Assembly: GCF_000715075.1 (NCBI RefSeq)
Contig: NC_134096.1
Location: forward strand, 67,089,026 to 67,153,025
Reading direction: 5' to 3'
DNA: 64,000 bases
Source: Nicotiana tabacum
Lineage: Eukaryota > Streptophyta > Magnoliopsida > Solanales > Solanaceae
In this document: piece after piece, positions 46,933 through 58,089 of the stretch
Layout: each line of letters opens with the position of its first letter
Numbering within the stretch: the stretch's first letter is position 1
Notes under the pieces: generated by a model
Seen by the model: the letters and a program-made list of their open reading frames with translations, nothing else
Database searches by the model: none
What the model was told of the DNA's origin: nothing
Translations under genes and position numbers: made by a program

Positions 46933-47781
46933 CCTCTGAGAGTGTTAGTATATGAGTTCATCACTGTGATGCATTATATTTGATATGCATACTTGGCATG
47001 TAGGCATAGATATGCATTTCCTCATGCTACACGGTTTTTTGACATTTATTACTTCACATGCACATTGACATGTAGGCATAGAGATGTACTTTCCTCATGC
47101 TATGTGAGAATGAAATATCTTCTCTGTTGTTGAAAGATTTTGAGAAAAATCACAGTTTTCTGATTTACTTATATTTTTGGTGATTTTAGTGAAAGATTTG
47201 GGTTTTACTGTTATATTTGAAAAGCATGCTTATTTTTTGTAACAGTGAACGAGCTGAGCATCATGTCTTTGAGTTATTGCTTGTACTGCTTTTATCATAT
47301 TATTACGAGTTGTTCTTGACTATTTGTGTTGAACTCTAACCGTTGTCTAAGCTCAACATTGCTTTCAACCTAATGTTAAGTTTGTTACTTATTGAGTACA
47401 TGAGGTCGGTTGTACTCATACTACATTTTTGCACCTTGCGTGTAGATTTTGGAGTTGATGTTGTTGTGTATGGTGGGAACTGGCATTGAAGATGTACCTG
47501 CATTCCGGTTATAACTGCCTCTTGTTCTTGGTAGCTTTAGATTTATAAATCTATTTATGTACGTTTCGAACAGATGATGTATTTATTTCATATCAGTTTT
47601 GTAAATTCTAAGTCTTAGAAGCTCATGATTTATACTACCAGTCCTTGGAGAGTTGTATAAAATTCAGTTATTTCATTTTTAACTCTTATTATTATCATTA
47701 TATTATGGTTTATTGTTAATTGGCTTACCTAGCGGGTTGAGTTAGGTGTCTTCATCACTAGTTGGATTTTGGATCGTGACA
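46933..47781 (+). repeat. Right LTR block of element C (3' end only)
   Basis: Aligns with about 43850-44687 and ends GGATCGTGACA before the TTGAG duplication. The upstream join to internal sequence is abrupt (after GCGGTACTCACC). Confidence 0.87.
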
Positions 47782-47786
47782 TTGAG

Positions 47787-48811
47787 CCATGGGCTATTTG
47801 TTGTGGAAATATTGATATTATTGATTTTTGACAATTTGTGGCATATGAGCACTTGTGGTGCGAGTTGTGATTGTGTTGTGATATTGATGCACATGCGGCG
47901 GTACAAGGATAGGGGTTAATGTGCATGCGACGACATAAGTGGGAAATTATGTGCGTGTTTCTATTAAGGGAAATTACTTGAAGCCACGCGGCGACATAAG
48001 GGGCTAAAGTACCTGTAGCCATTTTGGAAAAAATATTTTCAAAAATATCTTTATGTAAGGCTCACGCAGTGGTATAAGGAAAGATTTTGATTTGATTCTT
48101 GTTGTACATTCCATGTTGAAAACACTTATGGGTTGAACAGTTCTTGTTGTTTTTCCTTGTCTTACCTGTTTTTGTCTGTATTTGATTTCTTGTGGTTCTC
48201 ATTACATGTTCGATTCTTGTTGTCTCTTGCCTTAAATTCTGCCATTAGCTTATATTATCAAACTGTTTTGTTATCATTCATTTTCTCGTTTTCCGTTAAT
48301 TGTCTTTATCATACTTTGTTCTGTTTATCTTGTCCTAGTAAGTGTCTTGACCTGGCCTCGTCACTACTCTACCGAGGTTAGGCTTGATATTTACTTGTAC
48401 CGTTGTGGTGTACTCATACTACGCTTCTGTATATTTTTGCTCAGATCCAGGTACTTCTTATCAGGTTAGGCATCAGTGATTTGGCTATACATTTCGGAGA
48501 TTTTAAAGTATACCTAATTGGTGCTCGCAGGCCTCGGAGTCACCTTCAGTCATTACTTTTACTACTATTTATCCTTCTATTCAGACAATGTTGTATTAGA
48601 GATTCTTAGATTATTTCTGTAGGGCTTATGATTCAATTTCACCGATTTTGGGAATTTTGACACAGATATTCTGTTTTGAGTTATTATGAGTTTTTATCGA
48701 ACCATCTCATCATCTAGTTGTTAATTTGTTGAGTTGTTCATAAATGCTAGGCTTATCTAATCTTAGTGATTAAGTGTCTTCATGACTAACTTAGGTCGGA
48801 TTTTGGTGTTT
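47787..48811 (+). repeat. 3' LTR of element A, right part
   Basis: Picks up where 38118 stopped and, from about 48125, matches 25035-25700 of the 5' LTR closely. The final bases are degraded (GGATTTTGGTGTTT for GGATTTTGGGTCGTGACA), then GTGCG. Within it, 47870-48085 holds three or four imperfect units with GCGGCGNNATAAG cores, another LTR minisatellite. Confidence 0.87.
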
Positions 48812-49678
48812 GTGCGCTTTAGTAAAAGCTGATCATTCCACCCTATTGGAGAAGTCTTAATGATTGGATACTGTCATTATTTGAGGTTCTTCCATCTACA
48901 AATTTCGTAGTCAACTGTGGAAAAACATCTTAGTGGAAGGTGCATTTTGCATTATTCACATTAGATTGGTGTTTCCAGATCTATTATTAAATGATTCTTG
49001 AGAATAAGGTGAAACTAAAGTGCACGTATATTGAAAAGGAGGATTCAGAACTATTGCGGCTGGCGCAACAGTACTGGTAGCACCGGTAAATAACCTTGAT
49101 CACTAAATTCTTCTAGGTATATATAGAGCATTAGCGGTAAGTGGTAACATTCACATTCATAATGTGAAAGTTTACGTTTATGGTTTATACTTGCTAGTGC
49201 ACTAGAGAAGAGTGAATCAATTTTTTTTTTTAATAAAGACACAAACTCAATGTTCTCTATCAGTTAATGAAAATTTCATTTTCTGCCTGATAGTGAATAT
49301 CTATTTCATATTTCCTTTTTTCCTTATTTTATGGTATGATTTTCCTTGCCTTCAAGGTTTGTGCTTTGATAAATTGCTATTTGAAGTTTACTTGGTGAGG
49401 GCCTTATTGTATTGTTGCCTTTTAATTTGGTGGCCTCTTCTTTTACTTGTCAAAAATGAGTTTTAAGTACTACAATTTGTGAAAGATGACATTGTGTGCT
49501 TCATTTTTTATGTTAACTTTCAATATTAGCTCCACTTTGTTGCGTCTCCAACAGTTGTTTTATGCAGTAAACAAGATAGAACATAGTTTGGTTTAAGAAT
49601 TATCTGCAGCATGCTTTCATTTTCAGCATAAAATCTCTTCCTTGACTCTCTTTTTTTTTTTTTTTTTTAAAACAATCT

Positions 49679-50848
49679 GCAGGGAGTGAGTTTTGGAGGT
49701 CAGAATATTGATCCACTACTCTGGAAGATTATAAATGCAGAGGAGGATCAAGGTTCCTTGCTCTGGTAATGATTTGAACAACAATTTTTTTTTCATAAAA
49801 AGTTGAATCCAGAATCTTGTTCTCTCAAGTTTTTTGGAGTATTTGTATTGATTATGAGTTTCATCCATTTACACTTAGGTGAGGATCCATGTTAAAAGAC
49901 TCTATGCATTTTGAGGAAGATGCTTTCAGACCAGTTTTGCATTGATATGATGGTTGCAAGTTTTGTCTTGTGCTCTACATACCTAAGGTAATATGAGAAT
50001 TAATTGTCAGGGATTGTCCCATATGCAACAGTTACTAAAAGGTTGAAATCTGTAACTCTAAACCTTATTTTCTTCTGCAGACTTTGGACTTGCTAGATCT
50101 TTGTGAAAAAGCTGTTATCTTGGCGTGTTGAAGTCATGGACTAATTATCAAACAAGGTAATGTTCGATCTCCTTATTCTTCAAGCACTGTTCCTATTTCA
50201 GTCTATGGTTCCCCGGCAAGAGACAATGTTAAGAAAGAAAAGATCGACCTCGTGTCTCAAGTAAAAACTTGATGCACTTAAAGCATGTATTGTTCTTGTT
50301 ATGGGTCTAAGTATCAGTAATATGCAACTTCTTCATGGTTGTCAATATTTGTGCTCAAAGTAATACATCATTTAGACTTCATGTTTTGTAGAAAGATTCT
50401 GAGTTCTTTAATTAACTAAGCAGCTGTTTATAGTTTTATTAGACACTAAATTGAGTGAATCTTTTATTGTACTGACCACCACATAAAGCTATCTTCTCTC
50501 TTTATGCAGCTCTCCAGGATTAGAGTAGTCATCTTTCAGGTACTTATCAAGCACTTAATTAATGGCTCCTTCTTAGATAGCATCCTCTACATTCAATTCA
50601 ACAACAGTGATAAATCAAGAAACTACAAGATGGGGATGTCATCTGCATAAGAAATTTTCTTTTGGATTTTGTAGAGATTCCATTGTCATACTTTTAACTC
50701 TTATGATCAGTGTCTCTTAGCCAGGCAGGTTGAAAGACGATCTCTCAAAGCTTGGAGAAAAAGGACAATCTTTTTCTAAGAGGTTGGAAATGGTCAATGA
50801 TAGTAGGATTGTTGCAAACAACTCATCACTCACAGTGGATATTTCATA
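49679..50848 (+). pseudogene. Exon-like fragments of an unidentified gene
   Basis: Several short open pieces sit between plausible splice sites on the plus strand. 49681-49767, after a T-rich tract and CTGCAG, reads GVSFGGQNIDPLLWK and so on to a GTAATG donor. 50201-50268, after TTTCAG, reads YGSPARDNVKKEKIDLVSQ to GTAAAA. 50724-50848, after CCAGGCAG, reads LKDDLSKLGEKGQSFSKRL and on to TVDIS then TAA, a charged, helix-like end. A further piece at 50083-50131 reads TLDLLDLCEKAVILAC. Reading phases do not join cleanly, so it may be a decayed gene or a misread one. I do not recognise the protein. A small in-frame stretch at 48991-49077 (ENKVKLKCTYIEKEDSELL) may be another exon. Confidence 0.35.
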
Positions 50849-51563
50849 ATATTTCTATTATCCTGTAGAGCTTCGTTCCACAATGCATGAAAACACTATG
50901 AAGTGTTAAAATGTTGTACCCATTGAATCAAACTGACAGTAGTATTTTCTTTAGTTTAAGTGGTTGGATAATCGGCTATTTGGGTTAATTCTTCTATTAA
51001 ATACTTGTAAGTATAAAAAATTTCTTCTTATAGAAGTGCAAATAACACAAATAATTGTATCGAGCACAGGCTCATGCGGGCACGAACCATCTAGTATGTA
51101 GATAAACAACTCACTTTTCGTTCATATGGCTTTTCAAACAAAGGAGAAATGCGGCATAATATGTACCAATGAGCCTTTTGCTTCACACACTTTTTCAGAA
51201 GCAAGTTTTATTTTAAACAGCTAAAATGAAAATTGCATGTAAATATTCAATAAAGTTTAATTAGTAACCCAAACAATAAGGTAAAAAACTTACTATATCA
51301 AATTAAAATATTTTGATAATGTAATATTCCTTTTTCTTTTTTTTACGTTATTCATGTATATAAGTTAGTAAATCTTACTATTATATAGTAGAATAGTTTA
51401 ACTATTTTGCACTAACATTGTAGAAACATTACATTATTAAGTCACTTAAACCTTATAAGTAACTAAATTACTATAGCAAACATAGATTGATAACTTGAAA
51501 AACAAAATGACCTATTACTCGCGGTAAAAATATATTTACGACAGTGTACATGGGTTAAATCCT

Positions 51564-51799
51564 TTAGGGGTCGTTTGATTGAAAAGAAGCTATCCCATGA
51601 TTAGTTATCCCGGGATTAGTTATTCTGGGATTAGTTATCTCACTCTCCAATAGGGATAAAAATAATATTACAATTCTGGGATAACTAATTCCAAAATTAG
51701 TTATACCACGATTTTATCACAATCAAACATGAATAAACTCATCTCAAATTTAATCCCGAGATTAATTTTCTCATATCCGTCATACCAAATGATCCCTAA
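51564..51799. mobile_element. MITE-like element
   Basis: 236 bases with inverted ends TTAGGGGTCGTTTGATTG and (reversed) TTAGGGATCATTTGGTAT, and inside several copies of GGGATTAGTTATC in both orientations, giving strong fold-back potential. No coding sequence. The ends resemble plant PIF/Harbinger- or hAT-type MITEs, but I cannot see a convincing target duplication. Confidence 0.6.
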
Positions 51800-52964
51800 A
51801 AGAATACATACACAAGTTTTTACTTGCACTTGCTGATTCAGAATTTTTATTACCATAAGTAGGAACATCTTTCTATTAATTGATTTAGAATGTTATAGCT
51901 TTCATCAGATGCGGATTTAGGATTTGACTCTATGGGTTCAATCTCTAATATTCTTAGCATTTAACCTATTGTATTGTTAAAGTTATGCGTTCATATTTAT
52001 TAGTTTTTGTAGTTTTGCTGCATTTGTACATAAATTTATATTTCACGTCGAAAGTACTAGGTTCAGTTGAACCCGACACTCCTATGTTGCATCCACCCCT
52101 AGCTTTCATTGTCACGACCCAAAATTTCAACCTATCGTGATGGCGTCTAACACACTTACTAGGCAAGCTGACGATCATAAGACAACTAAACATGAATAAA
52201 ACAAGTTTAATAAATTCAACAACGAAGAATCTCATAAATAACTTATCAAAGAAACTGAAACTCTACTACAACCATCCCAGCATCTGGTGTCAACGAGTAC
52301 ATAAGCTACTAAGTAACAACATAGTCTTAACCTCTAGTACAACTATCTATGTAATAGAACAATACAGAATAAAAATGAAAGAAAGGAGAGTCAAGGTCTG
52401 CGGGCGTCATAGTAGCTACCTCAAGATCTCCGTACATGTGCTAGCACCAATATAACAATCATCGTGTACAGAAGTACCTGGATCTGCACACGAAGTACAA
52501 AGTGTAGTATGAGTATGATCGACCCAATGTACTCAATAAGTATTGTAACTAATCTTGATAAGGTAAAAGAAGAAAAAATGATAAATGATGCTAGCTATCA
52601 CCTGTACAATTTCATCTTCTTAGCAAATACAGAGCAGTAAAGAAATCGAATCATAAAGCACAGGAAGGAACATCTATGTGTACTTGTGTACAGATTCTCA
52701 TATACTCTGCTCAGTCAATATTCGGCATATAGAGATGATATGTAGTTCAAGCAAGTAAATAATCACAAAAAATTCAAGTAAAGACGACATGCAAAAATCC
52801 AAACAACACTGGCAAGATTTCCTCAACCTTTCCAATTCCATACCCAACCACCGATCATATTCCCTCAATATCCACGTGTACACCATCAATAGAGAAACAT
52901 GAGAGGGTGACCCTAGGTGGATGGATCCATATCCACACACAAGCACGGCCAATTCAACGTGCTA

Positions 52965-53135
52965 CCAGCCCAGCATGGTCACAGGCTCAATATCATAATC
53001 TGCCTGGGGTGGTCATAGGCACAACAACAACAATCCAACTGGCATGGTCATAGGCACAATAACACAATCCGTCCAGCATGATCACATGCACAATAACACA
53101 ATTCGCCCGGCGTGGTCATAGGCATCCAATCTGAT
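52965..53135. repeat. Minisatellite in LTR D
   Basis: Four or five units of about 35-40 bases built on GGCATGGTCATAGGCACAAT and AACACAATCCGNCC. Confidence 0.82.
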
Positions 53136-54054
53136 CCTATTACACATGAGCAAATAAATAAGAATACATGTATGTGCTAAATGAATATCAAATCTCATGC
53201 TCCTGGACTAGTATAAATGACATGCTAAAGTGTAGGCATGTGCAAAGTGTGCTATCATAGCTCAAATCGGTAATTTCATCACAGAATAGCGTTTATCAAG
53301 TTCATTCAGGGATTAAACCTCTTTGTAGCCTCAAACATGGATCAAATAGTTCACAACAATGTCACAAAAGTGAGAACATCATAGCTTAAAGCTTAATAGT
53401 CAAATCTAGGCATATCATAGCCTAAGCACAACCCGAGCATAGATAAATACCCCCGGTGTAAGCACATGGGCTCAAACCCCACACATGCTCGCACCCTATA
53501 GCACGTAGCTATCACAATAATTTAGGCAACTAATGCCTCAACCGAATTTTGATAAGATACTTACCTCAAGCAACCAAATTAACTATGCTAGCAGGCCCTT
53601 TCCGCGTGTATTAATCTTCGGAAGGCTCGAATCTAGCAAACATAATGTAATATTGTCAATAAAAGCTATAGGAATTGATTATAAATGATAAATCTAAGAT
53701 CTTTAACCAAAATAAAAGATTCAACCTCCGACATATTCCTTGAAACCGACAAAATTTACGAATTCCGAAGACCTATTCAATAATGAGTCCAACCATACAA
53801 AAATCATCAAATTCCGATCACAAATCGAGCCTCAAATCCCCAAATTTCACTCTCCAATAACATTGTCAAAAAATCACCAAATTCTAACTTAGATCCATGA
53901 GAAAGAGGTGAAATAATCATTGGATATTCAATATTTACGGAAAAAAATTATTAAAAGTCATTTACCTCTTCAATTTAGTTGGATACCTCTCCAAATATTT
54001 CCCTAGACGGAACATCAAAATCCCAAAAATGATAAAATATACCAAACCCTTCAA

Positions 54055-54350
54055 TTTTATGCTTCTGCCCAGCGATCCCGCTTCTGCGGCCTAGAAGTTT
54101 GCTTCTGCGGAGCTGCACCTGCGGTAAAAGGTGTGCACTTACGCAAACCACTTAAGTCACGCCCCTCCGATTCTGCAGAAAGGCTACCGCTTATGCGCTT
54201 CCCTTCATCTCAGAAGCGACCTCGTTTCTACGGAGACAAACCTCGCATATGCGATCCAACTACACCCATCCACTTCCGCATCTGTGCTCATAAGGCCGAA
54301 CCTGCGGTGCTGCATCTGCGGTCACTCCCACCGTAGGTGCGAATGCACCA
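54055..54350. repeat. Word cluster in LTR D
   Basis: Repeated CTTCTGCGG, ACCTGCGG, CTTCCGCATCTG and CGCATATGCGATCC words. A variant lexicon (CTTCTGCGG in place of CGCAATTGCGA), but at the same distance, about 710-1000 bases, from the LTR start once element E is removed. Confidence 0.75.
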
Positions 54351-55195
54351 GAACTGAAGCATACCAAAAATCCCGTAAGTCTACAATCAATCTGATTTCA
54401 ATATGAATCACACCCAAGACTCACGGTGTCACAACCCAAAATCCCAAGTGACGTGATGGCGCCTATCATGATACTAGGCAAGCTGACAACTCACACATAC
54501 CAACATCTTGAAATTTAAAATATACGAAAATAAGTTTAAGTAAGTAAAAGTCTCATAAAATTTGATGAAGACGTCACAGCTCAATATAGAATTTCTCATA
54601 ACCGAGGTGTTACTGAGTACATGAGCATATATACAATAACATAGTCTGATACATTGTCTAAGAAAATAGAACAGAATAAGTAAAACTGAGAGATATGAGA
54701 GGGGAGTCAAGGTCTGTAGACGTCAAGGCAGCTACCTCGATAATTTGCCAATGTCTAAAACTCCGAGATCAGCAACCACCGTGCCTGAAAACACCTGGAT
54801 CTGCACACAAAGTGCAGGGTGGAGCGTGAGTACAACCAACTCAATAAGTAACAAGTCTAACCTTAGGACTGAAAGCAGTGACGAGTCCGAACAATACGTT
54901 CCAAATACTTAATTTAACAGTACGAAAATTTACAAAACATATGACAATAATATCTCAGAGAAACTTATAATCTCCAGGTTCCAGTACATGAATGTAGACA
55001 TGCTTCCACGTTTAACAGTTAAACGCAAAACAGATAAAATATGTCAAGTTTAAATGATATGAGGAATATGGCATCTCTATATCTACATGCCAATATGCAT
55101 ATCGTATGTGGTAGAACACAATGGGAGCCTCGCGTACTCACACTCTCAGAGTGCTCAACCTAACAGTCTCAATTCTCATTCATCACACTCAATCA

Positions 55196-55445
55196 CTCAA
55201 CTTGTACGGTACCCGCTGCGGCGTGTAGCCTGATCCCATCATGAATCAATAGCAACTGCGCTTACTGTGGGTGTGTAGACTCCGAAGGGACAGATCTAGC
55301 TCTAGCGCTAATAAATCTTGCAGTGACACGCAACCCGGTCCCATCGTGAATCAATAATACCTGTTGTGGCATGTATCCCGATTCCATCATGAGTCAATAA
55401 TGCCCGCTGAGGCGTGTAGCCCGATCCCATCAATATCACTCAAAA
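55196..55445. repeat. Minisatellite in the left LTR of E
   Basis: Units built on GCGGCGTGTAGCCCGATCCC and ATCATGAATCAATA, near 55215, 55330, 55365 and 55415. Same core as LTR C, reversed. Confidence 0.85.
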
Positions 55446-56439
55446 ACAGGCCCTCTGCCTCATTCAATCATCAATCTCTCCAGTCTCTCGTGCTCACAAT
55501 ACTCATGCTAAACAGCCCAAATCAATGATACATGATGTGACAATGTATGATAACAGAGACGGAGAAATGATATGCAATGATGAATGCGACTGAGTACATA
55601 ACTGCAATTAAGCAAATAACTCAACTGCGAAGAACGACCATTGTGCGTCCCAATAGTACCAGCACATAGCCTAAACATGATTTCTAACATAAATCACAAC
55701 TCAAGTGCCCTAACACATAGAGTATAGTAAGAATATTCAGATAAGATAGCTACACAGTTCCATGGAATCGACTGAATCACAATTACTATGGTGCATGCCC
55801 ACATGCCCATCACTTAGCATGCGCGTCACCTCAACACCAATCACATAGAACGTAATTTCAGGGATTCATACCCTCAGAACCAAGTTTAGAAGTATTACTT
55901 ACCTCAAACCATGCAAATCTCTACTCCAACAAGCCCTTGCCTCGCGAATCGGCCTCCGAATACCTCGAATCTAGCCACAAACAATTCGATAGAATCAACT
56001 CAAGCTATAGGAATAAATTCCATATAAAAATGCTAAGTTCTTAATCAAAACTCAAAAAGTCAACTCAAAAGTCAACCCCCGGGCCCACGTATCGGAATCT
56101 GATGAATTACAAAATCCGAACATTCATGTAATCACGAGTCCAATCATGCCAAAATTACTCAAATCAGACACTAAAATCTCGCTCAAATCCCCAAAATTCG
56201 GCCTAAGAAATATTCTGCATTTTCCCCAAATATTTCAACCCAAATCACTAATTAAATGATGAAATCAAGGATATGTTCATGTAATTTAACCAAAACCGAG
56301 TTTGAATAACTTATCCCAATCAATCCCTTGAAAAACACTCCAAGAATTGCCTCGAACCGAGCTCCCAAATTCATATTGTGAAATGAACTCAAACCCTCGT
56401 TTTTGAGACTTTAAATTCTGCCCATATATCCCTCAATCG

Positions 56440-56780
56440 CGATCACGAAAAATGCCTTGCGATCGCGAAGGACAAAACTAAGTTGCCCTAGAATTACCTC
56501 TACGCGAATGCGAAAAGCTCCATGCGAATGCGATGCACTGACCCTTAGACCTACGCAATCGCGACCCTTTTCACGCGATCGCGAAGAACATAGCGTGTGA
56601 CCAGCTCCTTCCTCATTTCCTCTTCGCGAGCAACTACGCCCACACGTTCATGATACATTAACTGCTCAAGCTACGCGATCGCAGACCTTACCTCGCGATC
56701 GCATAGAACAAATTCTATTAGTGACCAACAACCCTTCGCGATCGCGGACCTATCCACACGATCGCATAGAAGGAAACCAA
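56440..56780. repeat. Palindromic word cluster in the left LTR of E
   Basis: About twelve words such as TCGCGATCGCGAA, CGCGATCGCAGACC and ATGCGAATGCGA, about 20-30 bases apart, 710-1050 bases from the LTR start on the minus strand. GCGATCGC is itself a perfect 8-base palindrome. Confidence 0.9.
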
Positions 56781-57492
56781 AACACACAACACTAGCAGGC
56801 TTCAGTAATCTTCAAAGTCCTATTTCACTCTATTAACCATCCGAAATCCACCCGAGGCCCCCGGGACCTCAACCGAACATACCAACAAGTCCTAAAATAT
56901 CATACGAACTTAGTAGAGGTCTCAAATCACATAACACAACATCAAAAACACAAATCGCACCCCAATTCAAGCCTAATGAACTTATGAACTCCTAACTTCT
57001 ACATTCGATGCGGAAACCTATCAAATCAAGTCCAATAGACCTCAAATTTTGCACACAAGTCATAACTGATACAACAGACCTGTTCCAACTTCCAGAACCA
57101 AAATCTGAGCGCGGTAACAATAAAGTCAACTCTCGGTCAAACTTCTCAATTTCCAAAACTTCTAATTTTCTAACTTTCTCCATTTCAAGTCAAAATCAAC
57201 TGCGGACCTCCAAATCACTATCCGAACACACTCCTAAACCCAAAATCACCCAACAGAGCTATTGGGACCATTTAAACTCCATCTTGCATCCATTTACACA
57301 TAAGTCAACATCCGGTCAACCTTTTCTACTTAAGCTTCCAACCTTGAGACTAAGTATCTCAACTCATTCCGAAACATCCCGAAACTGAACCAACTACCCC
57401 GGCAAGTCACATAATGACAATTGAGCATAAAATAAGCAGTAAATGGGGGAACGGTGATACAATACGCAAAACGACCGGCCGGATTGTTACAT

Positions 57493-57506
57493 CATCCCCC
57501 TCTTAA
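57493..57506 (-). other. Polypurine tract of element E
   Basis: On the minus strand TAAGAGGGGGATGA stands right before the TGTAAC that opens the 3' LTR. The upstream TTCGAGGATGAATG stretch matches that of elements B and C. Confidence 0.88.
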
Positions 57507-57891
57507 ACAAACATTCATCCTCGAATAGGTCTAGAGACATACCTGGAGTCTCAAATAGGCATAGATATCTACTCCGCATCTCCCGCTCGGTCTCCTAAGT
57601 AGCCTCCTCAACTGTCTGACCTCTCCACTGCACCTTCACTAAAGCTATGTTCTTTGACCTAAGAGATCAACTCTAGTCTCCAATCCCCAATAGTCACTAC
57701 ACATGACCGATATACATGGTCCCAACAATAGTATCGCCCACTGGCGTAGATACATGAACAGGTGAAACTAAGGACTCACGGGGAATATCGAGATAACGAG
57801 CAAAATATGATGATACATACAAATAAGTGGAACCAGGGTCAAATAATATAGAACTATCCATGTGGCGTACTGAGACAATATTTGTGATCAC
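57507..57891 (-). pseudogene. Protease region and pol tail of element E
   Basis: Minus strand 57891-57697 reads the retropepsin core with LFDPGSTYLYVSSYF, the catalytic DSG changed to DPG, then SPVHVSTPVGD and a stop. The sequence then jumps, without any RT, to a stretch resembling the end of pol in elements A and X (57690-57510: RSDS, an E-E-A-T-like segment, then the polypurine tract). So most of pol was deleted in this lineage, or the copy was built without it. Confidence 0.82.
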
Positions 57892-58089
57892 TATGTCTGA
57901 AGCAACGACCTCTAGCCTGGCAGGAATAGCATAGAATCGAGCATGACCGCCACCTAATCGGCCTCCCCCTCTAGGGCGACCTCTAGCTGCTTGAGCCCCA
58001 CCCCGAGCTGGCTGAACGGGTCGTAAAGTAACTGGTGTGGAAGTCGTAGCCTGACTCCTCTGTTAAATTGGACCTCCCAAAGGCGGGGA

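Larger units (their letters stand above)
38119..47781 (+). mobile_element. Element C: gypsy element with three LTR blocks
   Basis: Flanked by TTGAG (38114-38118 and 47782-47786). Order: LTR start (38119 to about 39650), 3' internal part with polypurine tract (to 41861), complete LTR (41862-44687), degenerate PBS and 5' internal part (to about 46932), LTR end (to 47781). This is an LTR-internal-LTR-internal-LTR tandem with one deletion in each half. Internal regions have no open gag-pol. The shared target duplication shows one insertion event or later change within one insertion. Confidence 0.85.
23765..48811 (+). mobile_element. Gypsy element A (whole, with nested insertions)
   Basis: The first LTR base follows GTGCG (23760-23764) and the last LTR bases are followed by GTGCG (48812-48816), giving a 5-bp target duplication over 25 kb. 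Removing the hAT (26492-32343) and element C (38119-47781) with their duplications leaves about 9.5 kb: LTR, gag, protease, RT, truncated integrase, LTR. Domain order is protease-RT-integrase (gypsy type). The SPMKGVM and YIGPF stretches in the integrase tail resemble Del/Tekay chromoviruses (inference). All frames are broken; the element is dead. Confidence 0.88.
48817..52109. other. Island outside LTR elements
   Basis: About 3.3 kb without similarity by eye to the LTR families around it. 48990-50850 contains exon-like pieces (separate entry), 51564-51799 a MITE-like element. Two long T runs (49220-49229 and 49651-49668) and an AT-rich stretch 50860-51560 hold nothing else I can identify. 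Confidence 0.65.
52110..54426 (-). repeat. Solo LTR D, left part (minus)
   Basis: Starts TGTCACGACCC (a U5 end on the minus strand) after TTCAT and carries a minisatellite (52965-53135) and a word cluster (54055-54350). No internal region follows: element E is inserted at 54427 and the rest of this LTR continues at 62687. A lone LTR remains when the two LTRs of an element recombine. No gene within it. Confidence 0.82.
54427..57491 (-). repeat. 3' LTR of element E (left copy, minus)
   Basis: TGTCACAACCC to CGGATTGTTACA. Contains a minisatellite (55196-55445) and a word cluster (56440-56780). Differs from the other copy at roughly one base in ten by eye over the first 200 bases. Open frames inside (for example 57008-57388) are also seen in part in the sister LTR, but I do not regard them as genes. 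Confidence 0.92.

Noticed and set aside
50083..50110. DFGLARSL-like reading suggesting a protein kinase exon
   Set aside because: It needs the first base of the D codon from another exon, and meets TGA two codons later; no APE, HRD or other kinase motif nearby. Probably chance.
52965..53135. Regularly spaced repeats resembling a CRISPR array
   Set aside because: Repeats are imperfect, spacers are similar to each other, they lie in a plant LTR and there are no cas genes. The same applies to all minisatellites here.
57008..57388. 126-codon plus-strand frame in LTR E
   Set aside because: It lies antisense in an LTR; the sister LTR has only broken pieces of it, and composition is low-complexity Ser/Asn/Thr-rich.
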